The notes below the pieces were generated by a model, which had not been told where the DNA came from, ran no database searches, and saw only the letters and a program-made list of their open reading frames with translations. A stretch of DNA of 64,000 nucleotides from Salinithrix halophila. GTDB taxonomy: Bacteria > Bacillota > Bacilli > Thermoactinomycetales > DSM-45169. The DNA is taken from contig NZ_JBHSAP010000007.1 of assembly GCF_042650125.1 (NCBI RefSeq), positions 124,001 through 188,000 of the forward strand, written 5' to 3'. The stretch's first letter is position 1, and the number at the start of each line of letters is the position of its first letter. The position numbers were made by a program, and so were the translations under genes. Below, one piece after another: positions 1 through 9,068 of this stretch.

Positions 1-110
1 TCATCCAGAATCGAGAACCTGCCGACTGCCTGTGCGTCGATCAGGTGAGAAGCGGGCGCTTCTGCTTGCTACCTAGAAAAGGATATCACGTCAGGTGGTA
101 TCGTGTCAAG
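1..110 (-). promoter_or_regulatory. possible leader region of infC (partial)
   Basis: This stretch lies downstream of thrS on the same strand, where infC-rpmI-rplT is expected in Bacillales. It contains a perfect 7-base inverted repeat (48-63, arms AGAAGCG and CGCTTCT). The L20-controlled infC leader of Firmicutes is structured and would sit here. The infC reading frame itself would lie beyond the left edge. The assignment rests on position and on the hairpin only. Confidence 0.3.
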
Positions 111-177
111 GTGATCCATTGTAGGATCGAACGCTTCTCTACAGGGAACTGCTTCCCTGGTTGAAAACCGATCAAAT

Positions 178-2106
178 TCAAGCTTTCTCGTCGATCTCCC
201 TCCGGATATCGGCGAGCAGCCCCTCCACCGACCGGGTACCCTGGTCGCCTTCGCTACGCTTGCGGACAGCAACCTCACCCTTCTCCTTCTCTTTCTCTCC
301 AACGACCAGCATATAAGGAATCTTTTGTAACTGAGCTTCCCGGATCTTATAACCGATCTTCTCGCTGCGGGAGTCCAGTTCAGCCCGGATACCGGCGGCT
401 TTCAGCTTGTCTACCACCTCTGCCGCATAATCGTGGAAAGCATCGGTGATCGTCATCACACGGGCCTGAACCGGGGCCAGCCATACAGGGAGAGCGCCTT
501 TGTAGTATTCCAACAGGAAAGCCACAAATCGTTCCATCGTACCTACGATGCCCCGGTGAATGACGACGGGCCGGTGGGGTTGACCGTCCTCTCCGATGTA
601 TTCCAGTTCAAACTGATTCGGCAAATGGAAGTCCAACTGGACCGTGGAGAGGGTCTCATCTTTGCCGAGAGCAGTCTGTACCTGAACGTCCAGCTTCGGC
701 CCGTAAAAGGCAGCTTCTCCTTCGACTTCTACATAGGTTAGACCGAGATCGTCCATTGCTTCCTTCAGCATCTGCTGGCTCTTTTCCCACATGTCGTCAT
801 TATCGATATATTTTTTGGTATCCTTCGGATCCCGGTAAGAGAGTCGATACCAGAAATCCTTAATCCCAAAATCACGGTACACTTCCTGGATCAACTGGAC
901 GACACGGATGAACTCCGATTTAATCTGGTCAGGCCGGCAGAAGATGTGGGCATCGTTCAAGGTCATCGCCCTTACCCGCTGCAGCCCGGAAAGCGCCCCG
1001 GACATCTCGTAGCGGTGCATCATGCCCAATTCGGCAATCCGGATCGGAAGGTTACGGTAACTCTTCAAATCATTCTTGAACACCATCATGTGATGGGGAC
1101 AGTTCATGGGCCGGAGTACCAATTCGTCGTTATCCATCTGCATCGAGGGGTACATGTCTTCATGGTAATGATCCCAGTGTCCGGAAATCTTGTACAATTC
1201 CACGCTGGCGAGGTGAGGGGTGTAGACATGCTCATAGCCGAGGCGTTCTTCTTTATCCACGATATAACGCTCAATGGTACGACGCACAGTCGCCCCTTTC
1301 GGAAGCCAGAGGGGAAGACCTTGTCCAACCTCCTTGGATAGCGTGAAGATACCCAACTCTTTGCCCAGTTTGCGGTGATCCCGTTCCTTCGCTTCTTCGA
1401 GACGATGCAAATAGGCTTCCAATTGGGACTTTTTCGGCCAGATCGTACCGTAGATCCGTTGCAGCATCGGATTATTCGAGTCCCCGCGCCAATAAGCACC
1501 GGCGACACTCAACAGCTTAAAGGCTTTCAGTTTGCCAGTCGAAGGAACATGGGGACCACGGCATAGATCGAAAAACTCTCCCTGGTCATAAAACGTGATC
1601 GTTTCCCCTTCGGGCAGCTCCCGAATCAGCTCCAGTTTCAGGGGATCCCCCACTTCCTCGTAGATCCGGATGGCTTCTTCCCGTGAAACCTCACGGCGTT
1701 GGATGGGATGATCTTCTTTGGCGATCTTCTCCATCTCTTTCTCGATTTTCGGCAGATCCTCCTGGGTAATCGACTCAGGCAGATCCATATCGTAGTAAAA
1801 TCCGTTTTCGATCACCGGTCCGATTCCCAGCTTGACCTCGGGATAGAGGCGCTTCACCGCCTGGGCCATTAGGTGAGCAGCGCTATGACGATAAACTTCC
1901 AGGCCTTGTTCGTCCTCCACCGTGAGAATTCGAACCTCCGAACCGTCCGGTACCTCTCTAGAGAGATCGACAGGATTTCCATTCACCACGCCGGCAACGG
2001 CTTTTTTGGCCAGGCCCCGGCTGATCGATTCCGCCACATCTTTTACCGTGACGGAAGTATGATATTCTCGTCTGGAACCGTCAGGCAGCTGAATCGCTAC
2101 ACTCAT
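178..2106 (-). CDS. thrS: threonyl-tRNA synthetase
   Basis: Charges tRNA-Thr with threonine in the cytoplasm. The 642-residue length matches class II bacterial ThrS. It has an N-terminal TGS domain (about 1-62), an editing domain with HSAAH (H74, H78) and the catalytic core with the MNCPHHM signature and a class II arginine motif. The C-terminal third is the anticodon-binding domain. The start at 2106 is preceded by a GGAGG-type ribosome site; an open upstream extension runs into the T-box terminator and is not translated. Expression should be controlled by the T-box leader immediately upstream. The neighbouring ytxC and dnaI-dnaB follow the Bacillus order. Confidence 0.97.
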   Translation of the reverse strand: MSVAIQLPDGSRREYHTSVTVKDVAESISRGLAKKAVAGVVNGNPVDLSREVPDGSEVRILTVEDEQGLEVYRHSAAHLMAQAVKRLYPEVKLGIGPVIENGFYYDMDLPESITQEDLPKIEKEMEKIAKEDHPIQRREVSREEAIRIYEEVGDPLKLELIRELPEGETITFYDQGEFFDLCRGPHVPSTGKLKAFKLLSVAGAYWRGDSNNPMLQRIYGTIWPKKSQLEAYLHRLEEAKERDHRKLGKELGIFTLSKEVGQGLPLWLPKGATVRRTIERYIVDKEERLGYEHVYTPHLASVELYKISGHWDHYHEDMYPSMQMDNDELVLRPMNCPHHMMVFKNDLKSYRNLPIRIAELGMMHRYEMSGALSGLQRVRAMTLNDAHIFCRPDQIKSEFIRVVQLIQEVYRDFGIKDFWYRLSYRDPKDTKKYIDNDDMWEKSQQMLKEAMDDLGLTYVEVEGEAAFYGPKLDVQVQTALGKDETLSTVQLDFHLPNQFELEYIGEDGQPHRPVVIHRGIVGTMERFVAFLLEYYKGALPVWLAPVQARVMTITDAFHDYAAEVVDKLKAAGIRAELDSRSEKIGYKIREAQLQKIPYMLVVGEKEKEKGEVAVRKRSEGDQGTRSVEGLLADIRREIDEKA

Positions 2107-2130
2107 CGTCCTCCACTCCTTTATTCGGCC

Positions 2131-2480
2131 AAAATAAAAACACCCGCCCGGAAAAGGGACGAGTGTCGTCACACGTGGTTCCACCCTCATTCGGTCGTCC
2201 TTCTTTAGAAAAAAAAACGACCCTCTGGCACTTAACGGTGTGCAAAACCGGCAACCGATACTGATCCGGAAGGCTTAAACTCAGCCCGGATGTTCCCGGC
2301 GGCGACTCGGAGGGGGTCATCCCACAAATTAGCGGGTTCGGAGGTTTTCAGCCTGTGACCTCCGTTCTCTGATAACCATAAAGGGGGACGGTGTCCTCGT
2401 CAACGTCGTTTTGTTGAAATAGCTATGTAACGGTCATCCACGGCGAAAGTCGCCTGTATGAGCACCTAGCCGTACTGATT
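2131..2480 (-). promoter_or_regulatory. T-box riboswitch, threonine type, with terminator
   Basis: Reading the minus strand, the leader has the conserved T-box sequence AGGGTGGAACCACG (2187-2174), an AGAGA-type stem I distal motif near 2360 and an intrinsic terminator (stem 2165-2141 followed by a U-rich run at 2140-2131). A GACGAGGACAC start-of-stem-I motif lies near 2405. An ACC triplet at 2317-2315 is the likely threonine specifier (inference from context). Uncharged tRNA-Thr would stabilise the antiterminator and allow thrS transcription. Confidence 0.9.
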
Positions 2481-2486
2481 GGTTTG

Positions 2487-2515
2487 ACAATACCAAATAA
2501 GCATCGATTTTGCAA
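2487..2515 (-). promoter_or_regulatory. sigma-A promoter of thrS leader
   Basis: On the minus strand, TTGCAA (2515-2510) and TATTGT (2492-2487) are separated by 17 bases. The start of transcription would fall about 2480, just ahead of T-box stem I. Confidence 0.7.
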
Positions 2516-2530
2516 GTCCTACAATCGGAA

Positions 2531-3430
2531 TCACCCGTCCTCCCGGGAACGAAAATGGACATGACAGTCAGAACACCCTTTACAGACGGTAATCCGGCCT
2601 TCAAAAATTTGTACTAACGTGCGGATGACGTTCTCCCCCGGGTGGAGACTGTGCAGGACTACCCGCTCGGGAGCCGCGGTCAGAAGAGTACTGACGATCA
2701 GATCCTCCTGGGACAGAGATTCTGTCATCAACTCCTGGACAACACCATCCATCTCCTTTAAGGAAAGGGGGTTCCCTTCTTCTGTCAGCAAGCGGAATTG
2801 TCGCCTGCCGCCATGAAAAACGTGAACAAGCGGAATTTTTGACTGTTGAGCCGAAACGAAGTAGCGAAGGAGATCGATGAATTCCTGGTACTCCTGATCC
2901 AGGAGATACTCATCGATCGCATGTTCCACCAGTTTGACCAACACTTTCTTATACCGTTTCATGCGGAAACGGAAAAACCCGTCTACCGCTAATGTCCGGC
3001 TATGGGTGAAATAGTTGGCCACCTGACGGGCCATCCGCTCTTTACGATGCAGATAAGGGGTTTCTTCCTCTTCCTCCTCCGTCTCGGAGAGGAGATGGAA
3101 AGCGTACGTCTCAATCTGCTTTGATTCCTCAGGATCTCTGTAGCGAAAATCCATCCGAATGATCTTCCGGATTAAGGCAGGTTCATCGATGGTTATGAGA
3201 TACTCCGCAACTGCGTTTCCCAAACCGTGACGCAATCCTTTTTCCCGCTGACGGCCAAGTTTCCGATTGAGGCAGCGAAAGACCGTGCGATCTCCCTGTC
3301 CCACCTCTTCCAAGTCAAATCCTGCACCAAAACGTTCCAATTCTTTCAGTTGCGCCTCCAGGTATGCACGCATACGAACCGCCTCTTCGGAGGCGGTGTG
3401 TCCCGGGACGGAAATTTGGTAAGCCCCCAT
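2531..3430 (-). CDS. ytxC: sporulation protein YtxC
   Basis: About 299 residues and soluble, matching the YtxC-like family found only in endospore formers and placed next to thrS or dnaI in Bacillus. The exact biochemical role is unknown. It carries an acidic EEEEEE patch in the middle. The C-terminal part contains CKGCSDCH, a cysteine/histidine cluster that could bind a metal. I chose the start at 3430 (MGAYQ), which has GGGAG about ten bases upstream; a start at 3454 is also open but its ribosome site lies too close. Identification rests on family resemblance and synteny. Confidence 0.8.
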   Translation of the reverse strand: MGAYQISVPGHTASEEAVRMRAYLEAQLKELERFGAGFDLEEVGQGDRTVFRCLNRKLGRQREKGLRHGLGNAVAEYLITIDEPALIRKIIRMDFRYRDPEESKQIETYAFHLLSETEEEEEETPYLHRKERMARQVANYFTHSRTLAVDGFFRFRMKRYKKVLVKLVEHAIDEYLLDQEYQEFIDLLRYFVSAQQSKIPLVHVFHGGRRQFRLLTEEGNPLSLKEMDGVVQELMTESLSQEDLIVSTLLTAAPERVVLHSLHPGENVIRTLVQIFEGRITVCKGCSDCHVHFRSREDG

Positions 3431-3554
3431 GGACTGCTCGCTCCCTTTGTCCATTTACCTCTAGTTTATGAAACCAGTCTCTATAACATGATTTCTGTTC
3501 CTTACGTCCTTTAGTTTTCGTGGGTATCTCTGGTTTTATGCGGGGTGAAAAGGC

Positions 3555-3592
3555 AAAAAAATCACCGGCTTCTGCTCTTGGCAGCCGGTGAA
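3555..3592 (-). terminator. intrinsic terminator after the nuclease gene
   Basis: On the minus strand, a stem with TCACCGGCT and AAGCCGGTGA arms is followed by seven Ts. It lies 32 bases beyond the nuclease stop codon. Confidence 0.85.
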
Positions 3593-3623
3593 TGCATGAC
3601 TTCTTTTGCACTATAGCACGGGT

Positions 3624-4367
3624 TTAGTGGGATCGGCCCGGCGGGCGGTAGCCGGCTTCTTTTGCCCCCGACTCATTACAAAACCACCGTTCCGGCTTAG
3701 TTACCGAGTATTGGGGACTTTTCCGCGTGTGATAAATTTCCTCCCCGCTACGGGTGATATTGCCTTTGATCTTCCCTTTGCACCCTTCGCCAGCAGAGCT
3801 TTTACCAGTAGACGGTCCCTCCCCTTGCTTTTCCCATAAGCCGGTCTCTTCTTTCTGAGCTTCCCGCTGAAGTTGGAGAAAGGTTTTTTGGTACTTAACG
3901 TTGGGCGGTACGGTCATCATCTGAGCCATCCCTTTTTTCAAGAGAGTCGCATTAAACATCTCCTCTCCTCTCCATACATAGGCAAGGAGGCGACCATACC
4001 GATCCCGCTTCTCCGTATCCGTCTCCAAAGCGATGTCCTGCCCCGCAAGCCGCCTCTTGGTAAAGTGGGATGCTTCCTTCCCATAGGCTTCTACCCCGAT
4101 TTTCGGGTGGTTGGTTTCCGGGGTGTTGACCCCGACAAGACGCACTTTCTCCTGTGAACCCGACTCTGTTTTCACCTCAATGGTATCCCCGTCTATCACC
4201 CGAGTCACTTTGGCATCGGTCAAATTGGATTGAGGTGGGGGTGTTAGTCCTTTAACCCGCTCATTATCGGCAGGGTGGCTGTTGCATCCTGCCGCCAGCA
4301 GCATCCATGCACCCAGGAACAAAGCTAACCCAACCCGTTCGCATTTGTCTTTCTCCCAGCCGCTCAA
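3624..4367 (-). CDS. thermonuclease-family lipoprotein
   Basis: Staphylococcal-nuclease (SNc) fold enzyme expected to hydrolyse DNA or RNA outside the cell. The N-terminus has a hydrophobic signal ending in LLAAGC, a lipobox, so the protein is probably membrane-anchored. The nuclease domain (about 50-165) shows VIDGDT, VRLVGVNTPE and KRDRYGRLLAYV, which supply the calcium and catalytic residues (Asp, Arg, Glu, Arg). A C-terminal segment starting at CKGKIKGNI and containing IYH and WFCNESGAKEAGYR resembles the small Cys-containing tail module of other secreted nucleases. The start is a TTG overlapping the stop of the upstream membrane-protein gene by four bases. Confidence 0.85.
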   Translation of the reverse strand: MSGWEKDKCERVGLALFLGAWMLLAAGCNSHPADNERVKGLTPPPQSNLTDAKVTRVIDGDTIEVKTESGSQEKVRLVGVNTPETNHPKIGVEAYGKEASHFTKRRLAGQDIALETDTEKRDRYGRLLAYVWRGEEMFNATLLKKGMAQMMTVPPNVKYQKTFLQLQREAQKEETGLWEKQGEGPSTGKSSAGEGCKGKIKGNITRSGEEIYHTRKSPQYSVTKPERWFCNESGAKEAGYRPPGRSH

Positions 4368-5026
4368 CTTTTGAACAAGCCTTTCACTGTTTCTAACTGC
4401 TCACGGGCTGTTTGGAAAAAATCGTCGTAGGAGGCTCCGTTAAGAAGCATATAGATCATGGCGAGGCAGCCGCCGTACATGCCCACTTTTCCGGTCACCT
4501 TATCAAAGGTATCTCCGCTCCGAACACTGAACCCCAGATTTTTCGTGCCGATCCGCTTCTTCCATGGCCAAAAGATCGGAATACCGGCGGAAGTGATGGC
4601 GTCCGCCAACAGATGAGAGAGGTAACCCGCTGCCATCGGCAAAACATAATCCGGCGCCGCTAGGTAAGTGATTCCCGACACAATCCCAAGAGATAGCAAT
4701 GAGTGCGTAAAACTGCGGTGAGGGATGAACGCAACAACCATCGCGTAGATCCCAGCTAGAATAATCCACAGATCCAGGCCATTAACAATCCCGAGAAGGG
4801 CCGTAATCGCACCCAGAACGGAAAGGGCCGCCGACCGGTATTTAATGGACCGGAACAATAGATTATTCAGCATACTACCATCCTCATCAATATCCGGCAG
4901 CAAAGATCCGAGGGATGAAACCATGACTGCCGCTACACAGGCACCTACATCGTCGGCTGTCCCATTAAAGGCGACCGCCGCTGCTCCTGCGGCTACCCCG
5001 AGGGAAAAATGCGTGTTTCCCGTCAA
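4364..5026 (-). CDS. YdjM-like metal-dependent membrane hydrolase
   Basis: A 220-residue membrane protein of the YdjM / PF04307 family (LexA-regulated, putative membrane-bound metal-dependent hydrolase). Visible motifs are NTHFSLG near the N-terminus, LPDIDEDGS, HRSFTHSLL and GYLSHLLADAIT; these His and Asp residues are the family's supposed metal ligands. Four or more hydrophobic segments are present. It starts with TTG behind GGGAGGAAGGGG and overlaps the nuclease gene. It occupies the place of ytxB in B. subtilis but does not look like that protein. The substrate is unknown. Confidence 0.75.
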   Translation of the reverse strand: MTGNTHFSLGVAAGAAAVAFNGTADDVGACVAAVMVSSLGSLLPDIDEDGSMLNNLLFRSIKYRSAALSVLGAITALLGIVNGLDLWIILAGIYAMVVAFIPHRSFTHSLLSLGIVSGITYLAAPDYVLPMAAGYLSHLLADAITSAGIPIFWPWKKRIGTKNLGFSVRSGDTFDKVTGKVGMYGGCLAMIYMLLNGASYDDFFQTAREQLETVKGLFKS

Positions 5027-5081
5027 TTCCCCTTCCTCCCTTTGTCAAATACACCAACATATGTTTGGTTTTTTACCCGTA

Positions 5082-5110
5082 AAAAAGACCGGTCAACTTA
5101 ACGGCCGGTA
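5082..5110 (-). terminator. weak hairpin with U-run
   Basis: On the minus strand an ACCGG/CCGGT hairpin is followed by CTTTTTT. It lies between the tRNA terminator and the YdjM-like gene and may be a second stop for the tRNA transcript. The stem is short. Confidence 0.4.
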
Positions 5111-5257
5111 CTTCCCGGAAGCTCTTCGTGCTTCTCTCCCCGTATCGGAAAATGATTCCATGCCGATAGGGAATTTCTTTTATCCTACCACAAACCCACC
5201 CGGTTTCACCATGTTTTCTCGCAATCGTTACACAACTTGGACAGGCATATTTGTTAT

Positions 5258-5283
5258 AAAAAAATCTCCCCTCTTGGGGAGAT
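5258..5283 (-). terminator. terminator of the tRNA cluster
   Basis: On the minus strand, ATCTCCCC and GGGGAGAT pair around a four-base loop and are followed by a T-run. It lies nine bases after the 3' end of tRNA-Leu. Confidence 0.85.
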
Positions 5284-5291
5284 CGCTTCAT

Positions 5292-5380
5292 TGGTACCGA
5301 GGGTCGGACTCGAACCGACACGGTGGAAACCCACCCCGGGATTTTAAGTCCCGTGCGTCTGCCTATTCCGCCACCCCGGC
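5292..5380 (-). tRNA. tRNA-Leu (UAA)
   Basis: An 89-base class II tRNA with a long variable arm. The acceptor begins GCCGGGG, the anticodon loop is CTTAAAA (anticodon TAA), the T-arm has GGTTCGA, and CCA is encoded. It is last in a cluster Phe-Gly-Leu on the minus strand. Confidence 0.95.
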
Positions 5381-5390
5381 TCTTATAACA

Positions 5391-5465
5391 TGGAGCGGAC
5401 GATGGGATTCGAACCCACGACCCCCGCCTTGGCAAGGCGGTGCTCTACCACTGAGCCACGTCCGC
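5391..5465 (-). tRNA. tRNA-Gly (GCC)
   Basis: A 75-base cloverleaf beginning GCGGACG, with anticodon GCC inside CTTGCCAAG, T-arm GGTTCGA and encoded CCA. It lies ten bases from tRNA-Leu and is co-transcribed with it. Confidence 0.95.
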
Positions 5466-5472
5466 ATGAAAA

Positions 5473-5548
<76 letters not shown>

Positions 5549-5572
5549 CCTTCAGATATGATGACAAAAACC

Positions 5573-5602
5573 ATTATAACACGGCCCGATTCTCTGATGC
5601 AA
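5573..5602 (-). promoter_or_regulatory. sigma-A promoter of the tRNA cluster
   Basis: On the minus strand TTGCAT (5602-5597) and TATAAT (5578-5573) are separated by 18 bases, placing the start of transcription about 20 bases ahead of tRNA-Phe. Confidence 0.7.
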
Positions 5603-5618
5603 GATACGGAAATATTTT

Positions 5619-6560
5619 TTATGGTTGGCGTCGAGCTTCTCGCCAATTGGGTCCTTCGATACAATAAACGTCCATATAGGGGCGAATCCGTTCCATGATT
5701 CGCTTTGCCTTGATCCCTTCCGTTCCGCCTTTATCGGAATACGCGAAATGGGTTTCCAGCTCATCGAGGTCCAAGTTGGAGGTCATCACTGTAGGTAATT
5801 TCTCCGCCATCCGATACTGGAGCACTGCCCCGATAATCTCATCCCGTGTCCAAGGGGTGATGGTCTCCGCTCCGATATCGTCCAAAATGAGAACCGTCGC
5901 CTGCTTAAGGGCATCAAGCTTTTCCTGAATCATTCCATCCCGGATCGATTCCTTGATCTCCCGGATAAAATCAGGAACATAGACCATCAAGGAATCGACG
6001 TCGTGATTCACCAGTTCCCTTGCCATAGCCGCCGCAATCCGACTTTTACCCACACCAAAGGCTCCATGGAAGTAGATCCCTTTCTCGGGACGCTTTTCTC
6101 CAAATTCCTGACAGAAACGGATCGCGGCCCGAATCGCCGGAATACGGCTTGTAATAGGATCGATGGAACGAAAGCTGGCATTTAAGACATCCGAGGGAAT
6201 ATGATGGCTCTTGATCAACTGCTTCCGTTTCTCTTCCTGCTCCCGAGCCATGAGCTTCCCGCAGGGTTGCATCCGTAAGTCCAGATACCCTCCATACAAG
6301 GTGAGTTCCGGTGCATGTCCTTTGACCAGGTTGGGACAGCGATCCAGCCCCGGGCAACGGTCGCAATGGGATTGTTCGTGGACCAACTGACGTAACTGAG
6401 GAAGTGATCGCCGATAGACTTCCCGCGGAACATCGGGGTGCTCCTCGCGAAAAGCCCGTACGGCTGAGTAGGAGAGCACACGATTCAATTGTTCTTCTGT
6501 ATCCACTCGTTGGGCTAACTTCTCTTTGAGGGGCGACACCACTTTGTCGATCCGATCCAT
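5619..6560 (-). CDS. dnaI: primosomal protein DnaI (helicase loader)
   Basis: AAA+ ATPase that loads the replicative helicase DnaC at oriC and restart sites. The N-terminal third has the DnaI cysteine cluster (CDRCPGLDRCPN) that binds zinc and contacts the helicase. The ATPase part has Walker A GAFGVGKSR and Walker B VLILDDIGAE. The length of 313 residues fits B. subtilis DnaI. Its ATG overlaps the dnaB stop codon in TAATG, so the two are translationally coupled, as expected for proteins that act in sequence. Confidence 0.95.
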   Translation of the reverse strand: MDRIDKVVSPLKEKLAQRVDTEEQLNRVLSYSAVRAFREEHPDVPREVYRRSLPQLRQLVHEQSHCDRCPGLDRCPNLVKGHAPELTLYGGYLDLRMQPCGKLMAREQEEKRKQLIKSHHIPSDVLNASFRSIDPITSRIPAIRAAIRFCQEFGEKRPEKGIYFHGAFGVGKSRIAAAMARELVNHDVDSLMVYVPDFIREIKESIRDGMIQEKLDALKQATVLILDDIGAETITPWTRDEIIGAVLQYRMAEKLPTVMTSNLDLDELETHFAYSDKGGTEGIKAKRIMERIRPYMDVYCIEGPNWREARRQP

Positions 6561-8074
6561 TACGCATTCCCCTTCTTCTTGTTCCTCTGGGAGAGGCTTT
6601 GATGCATTTGCTCGATTTCAGCCTGAATCTGGGCTGCTGCTTCCGGATCCACCTCCCATTCCGCTTCATTCGTTCCGGATTTTTTCTCCAGAGAGCGGGC
6701 GACCGCCTTAGGCAACTTCTCTTCCCGTTCCCGCCGGTTCTTCCAAGGGGACCACTTTCGAGCCGAGCGTTGATCCCCCCCGCCTTTCCGTTTGTTCCAC
6801 TCCCAGTTGAGCTCTTTGCGTGCCATCTCCCGAGCTTCTTTCACGGTTTGGATATTTTTTCGGGCCCAGTGGCCAGCGATTTTTTCCACCAAAGGACGGG
6901 GAAGTTTGTAATCATAGGAATACAGCACATATTCCAGCAGAACATTGATCACGCCTGTCGGTAATCCATACTCGTTCGTCAAATCCTCTACTAGCTCCAG
7001 ATCCGCTCGGGGAATTTGTTTTCCCTTTTGGAAATGGGAAAGCAATTCCACAGGGGACAGTTGACTGAGTGCACGGAAATGGCGCTCTTCCTCGTCAGAT
7101 GCCGGTACCGCCTCTTTTTTCTCCTCCCGAGGCTCCCCTGATCCCTTTACCGCATCCGCCTCCCCTTTTTCTTTTTTCATAGACGGAATCGAGCCCATCT
7201 GCTTCCGGTCTACCACCACCGGTGAGCTGCCGAAACGCATCTGGTATTGACTACGCACGAAGGAACGGAGGCGACGGATATCAATCTGACCGCCCTGGGT
7301 TACATACGGATTCTGGAGAGCCCGGATCAGATCCCAATCATCCAGCTGGTAGAGGAACCGGATCTCACGTATACGTTCCTCTACCTCGCTTGTCCAGGCG
7401 CTATCATGCAAAAGGGTAGACAGGCGTGCCCGTACCATGGACAGGTCGTCCTCTTCGGGAATGAAGGCAGGAGGCTTCCCTTCCTCACAAGTGACGCTTT
7501 CTCCCTCCTCGGAAGGAGACCATTCCCCTACCAGATCGGCGGCAGAAGCGACTTCAGACGGAGAGAGGGAACCAAACACTTGTTGAAAGGACTTAGTTAT
7601 ACTCGTACCCCGGCGCCCCTCTTCCCTAGATATATCGAGAAGCTCGCTATAGAGTGCTCGGAACCGATCCTTTCCGATCCGGTTGAGCAGGGAAATACTC
7701 AGCACGTCACTTTGGAAAAAACGTACCGGTGTCAACGGGGGTACCAGCTCATATTCCAAGACCTTCCGTCCTTTCTCTGAGCAACGAAAGGTATTAAGCA
7801 AACCCACCCCTTCGAGAAGATACCGAGCCTCCAATACTTCTCCCAGCTGTAGCGAAAGCCCCTTCATCAGGTCCATGTGACTCTGGATGCGGGAAGAGCC
7901 CGCTCGATGTTGTGGTAACTGGTAGTAGAGGGTCGTATACAGACTGGCTGCCCGGGCGCCGACCAGGGGTTGATAGAGCCGGGTGAGCCCGATCATATCC
8001 GCAGCCTGGATCGGGCGGCGGCTCCGGCACCGCCAACCGTCCCGAGGCGTACATTCTTTCCATGAGATGGACAT
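6560..8074 (-). CDS. dnaB: replication initiation / membrane attachment protein DnaB
   Basis: Firmicute DnaB, a structural primosome component that brings DnaI and the helicase to DnaD-bound DNA and attaches the origin to the membrane. It has 504 residues, starts with MSISWKECTPRDGW and contains two DDBH-type helical regions (roughly 20-200 and 300-430). The C-terminal tail is highly charged. The start codon has GGGAGG six to seven bases upstream. It is first in the dnaB-dnaI unit and follows nrdR, as in Bacillus. Confidence 0.93.
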   Translation of the reverse strand: MSISWKECTPRDGWRCRSRRPIQAADMIGLTRLYQPLVGARAASLYTTLYYQLPQHRAGSSRIQSHMDLMKGLSLQLGEVLEARYLLEGVGLLNTFRCSEKGRKVLEYELVPPLTPVRFFQSDVLSISLLNRIGKDRFRALYSELLDISREEGRRGTSITKSFQQVFGSLSPSEVASAADLVGEWSPSEEGESVTCEEGKPPAFIPEEDDLSMVRARLSTLLHDSAWTSEVEERIREIRFLYQLDDWDLIRALQNPYVTQGGQIDIRRLRSFVRSQYQMRFGSSPVVVDRKQMGSIPSMKKEKGEADAVKGSGEPREEKKEAVPASDEEERHFRALSQLSPVELLSHFQKGKQIPRADLELVEDLTNEYGLPTGVINVLLEYVLYSYDYKLPRPLVEKIAGHWARKNIQTVKEAREMARKELNWEWNKRKGGGDQRSARKWSPWKNRREREEKLPKAVARSLEKKSGTNEAEWEVDPEAAAQIQAEIEQMHQSLSQRNKKKGNA

Positions 8075-8160
8075 ATCTTACCTCCCGATCCGGTCAGGTG
8101 AAGAGTCGGAAATCCATTGTATCAGGAGTATTCGTCCAGGACAAACGGGATGTAGGCCCA

Positions 8161-8667
8161 TCAAGAGGAGGTTTTCTCCCTCCCTTTGTCCGGTTCGCCT
8201 TCCATCGACTGCCGGGACCGATTTAACAGCTCTTCCAACTCCCTTACAAATACATTAATATCTTTAAACTGACGATATACCGACGCAAAGCGGACATACG
8301 CCACTTCGTCCACCTCCACCAGCCGTTCCATGATCATTTCACCGATCTCCCGGGTAGGTACCTCCGAGTCGTTTCGCTCCCTCAAGGATCGTTCCACCTC
8401 GTCAACCAGCTGTTCCTGTCTTTCCATGGGCACCGGTCGTTTTTCACAGGCTCGGATCAGGCCGCGAAGTAGCTTATCCCGGCTGAACTCTTCCCGGCTT
8501 CCGTCCTTTTTGATCACGATTAGCGGCCTCTCTTCCACCATCTCGAAGGTGGTGAACCGCCGATCACAGGTTTCGCACTGCCGTCGGCGCCGGATTGATT
8601 TCCCCTCATGAGCCGGACGGGAATCCAGCACCCGGCTCCCCATCCCATGACAAAAAGGACAACGCAT
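8161..8667 (-). CDS. nrdR: transcriptional repressor NrdR
   Basis: Represses ribonucleotide reductase operons in response to bound ATP/dATP. The N-terminal zinc ribbon is visible as MRCPFCHG with a second CETCDRR pair. The ATP-cone domain spans about 49-139 and contains VIKKDGSREEFSRDKLLRGL. It has 168 residues, close to the usual 150-160. The start has a strong AGGAGG site. Its place upstream of dnaB-dnaI follows the Bacillus order. Confidence 0.96.
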   Translation of the reverse strand: MRCPFCHGMGSRVLDSRPAHEGKSIRRRRQCETCDRRFTTFEMVEERPLIVIKKDGSREEFSRDKLLRGLIRACEKRPVPMERQEQLVDEVERSLRERNDSEVPTREIGEMIMERLVEVDEVAYVRFASVYRQFKDINVFVRELEELLNRSRQSMEGEPDKGREKTSS

Positions 8668-8781
8668 GATGACATTCCTCCTGCATCAATCTTGCCTACC
8701 GTTCCATTGAATCTGCGACCTAACTATATCATATTTCAACAGTTTGCACGTCTAGCCGCGCGAAGAGACGCTCCCTCTTTT

Positions 8782-8973
8782 TCAATATTCCCTTCCAAAG
8801 GGCTGATACAACCAGTGATTGATCACCGCCAGATGGTAGAACAAAACACCGGTTTTCCTGGAGGGAAAAACCGGTGTTTGGCTAGGGGAAACCTTCAGAT
8901 ATGCCAACCCGCCCAGTAGTAACATGGCGCTGAACAGAGTGAACAACGGCATACCAGCAGCAGTCTTCGGCAT
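8782..8973 (-). CDS. hypothetical small membrane protein
   Basis: A 63-codon frame with one clear hydrophobic segment (about 9-25) and a GAGG site four bases before its ATG. It starts after the gapB terminator. Its second half is odd: codons 32-44 form a strong terminator hairpin (8841-8881), so any product would be read through a stop signal. It could be a real small gene, a remnant of a longer one, or a chance frame over a terminator. No family is recognised. Confidence 0.25.
   Translation of the reverse strand: MPKTAAGMPLFTLFSAMLLLGGLAYLKVSPSQTPVFPSRKTGVLFYHLAVINHWLYQPFGREY
8841..8881 (-). terminator. strong hairpin terminator
   Basis: Arms AAACACCGGTTTT (8844-8856) and AAAACCGGTGTTT (8867-8879) pair almost perfectly. 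It lies inside the small 8782-8973 frame and is symmetrical enough to act in both directions. Confidence 0.75.
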
Positions 8974-9011
8974 GTTACCTCGATACGATCGAGATCACCG
9001 ACCCTCTTTCA

Positions 9012-9042
9012 AGAAAAAACCACGATGGCTTCATCGCGGTTT
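9012..9042 (-). terminator. gapB terminator
   Basis: On the minus strand AACCGCGATG pairs with CATCGTGGTT and is followed by TTTTC. It lies 27 bases beyond the gapB stop codon. Confidence 0.85.
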
Positions 9043-9068
9043 CCTGTTCCGGATGTCATGTCTCGGGG

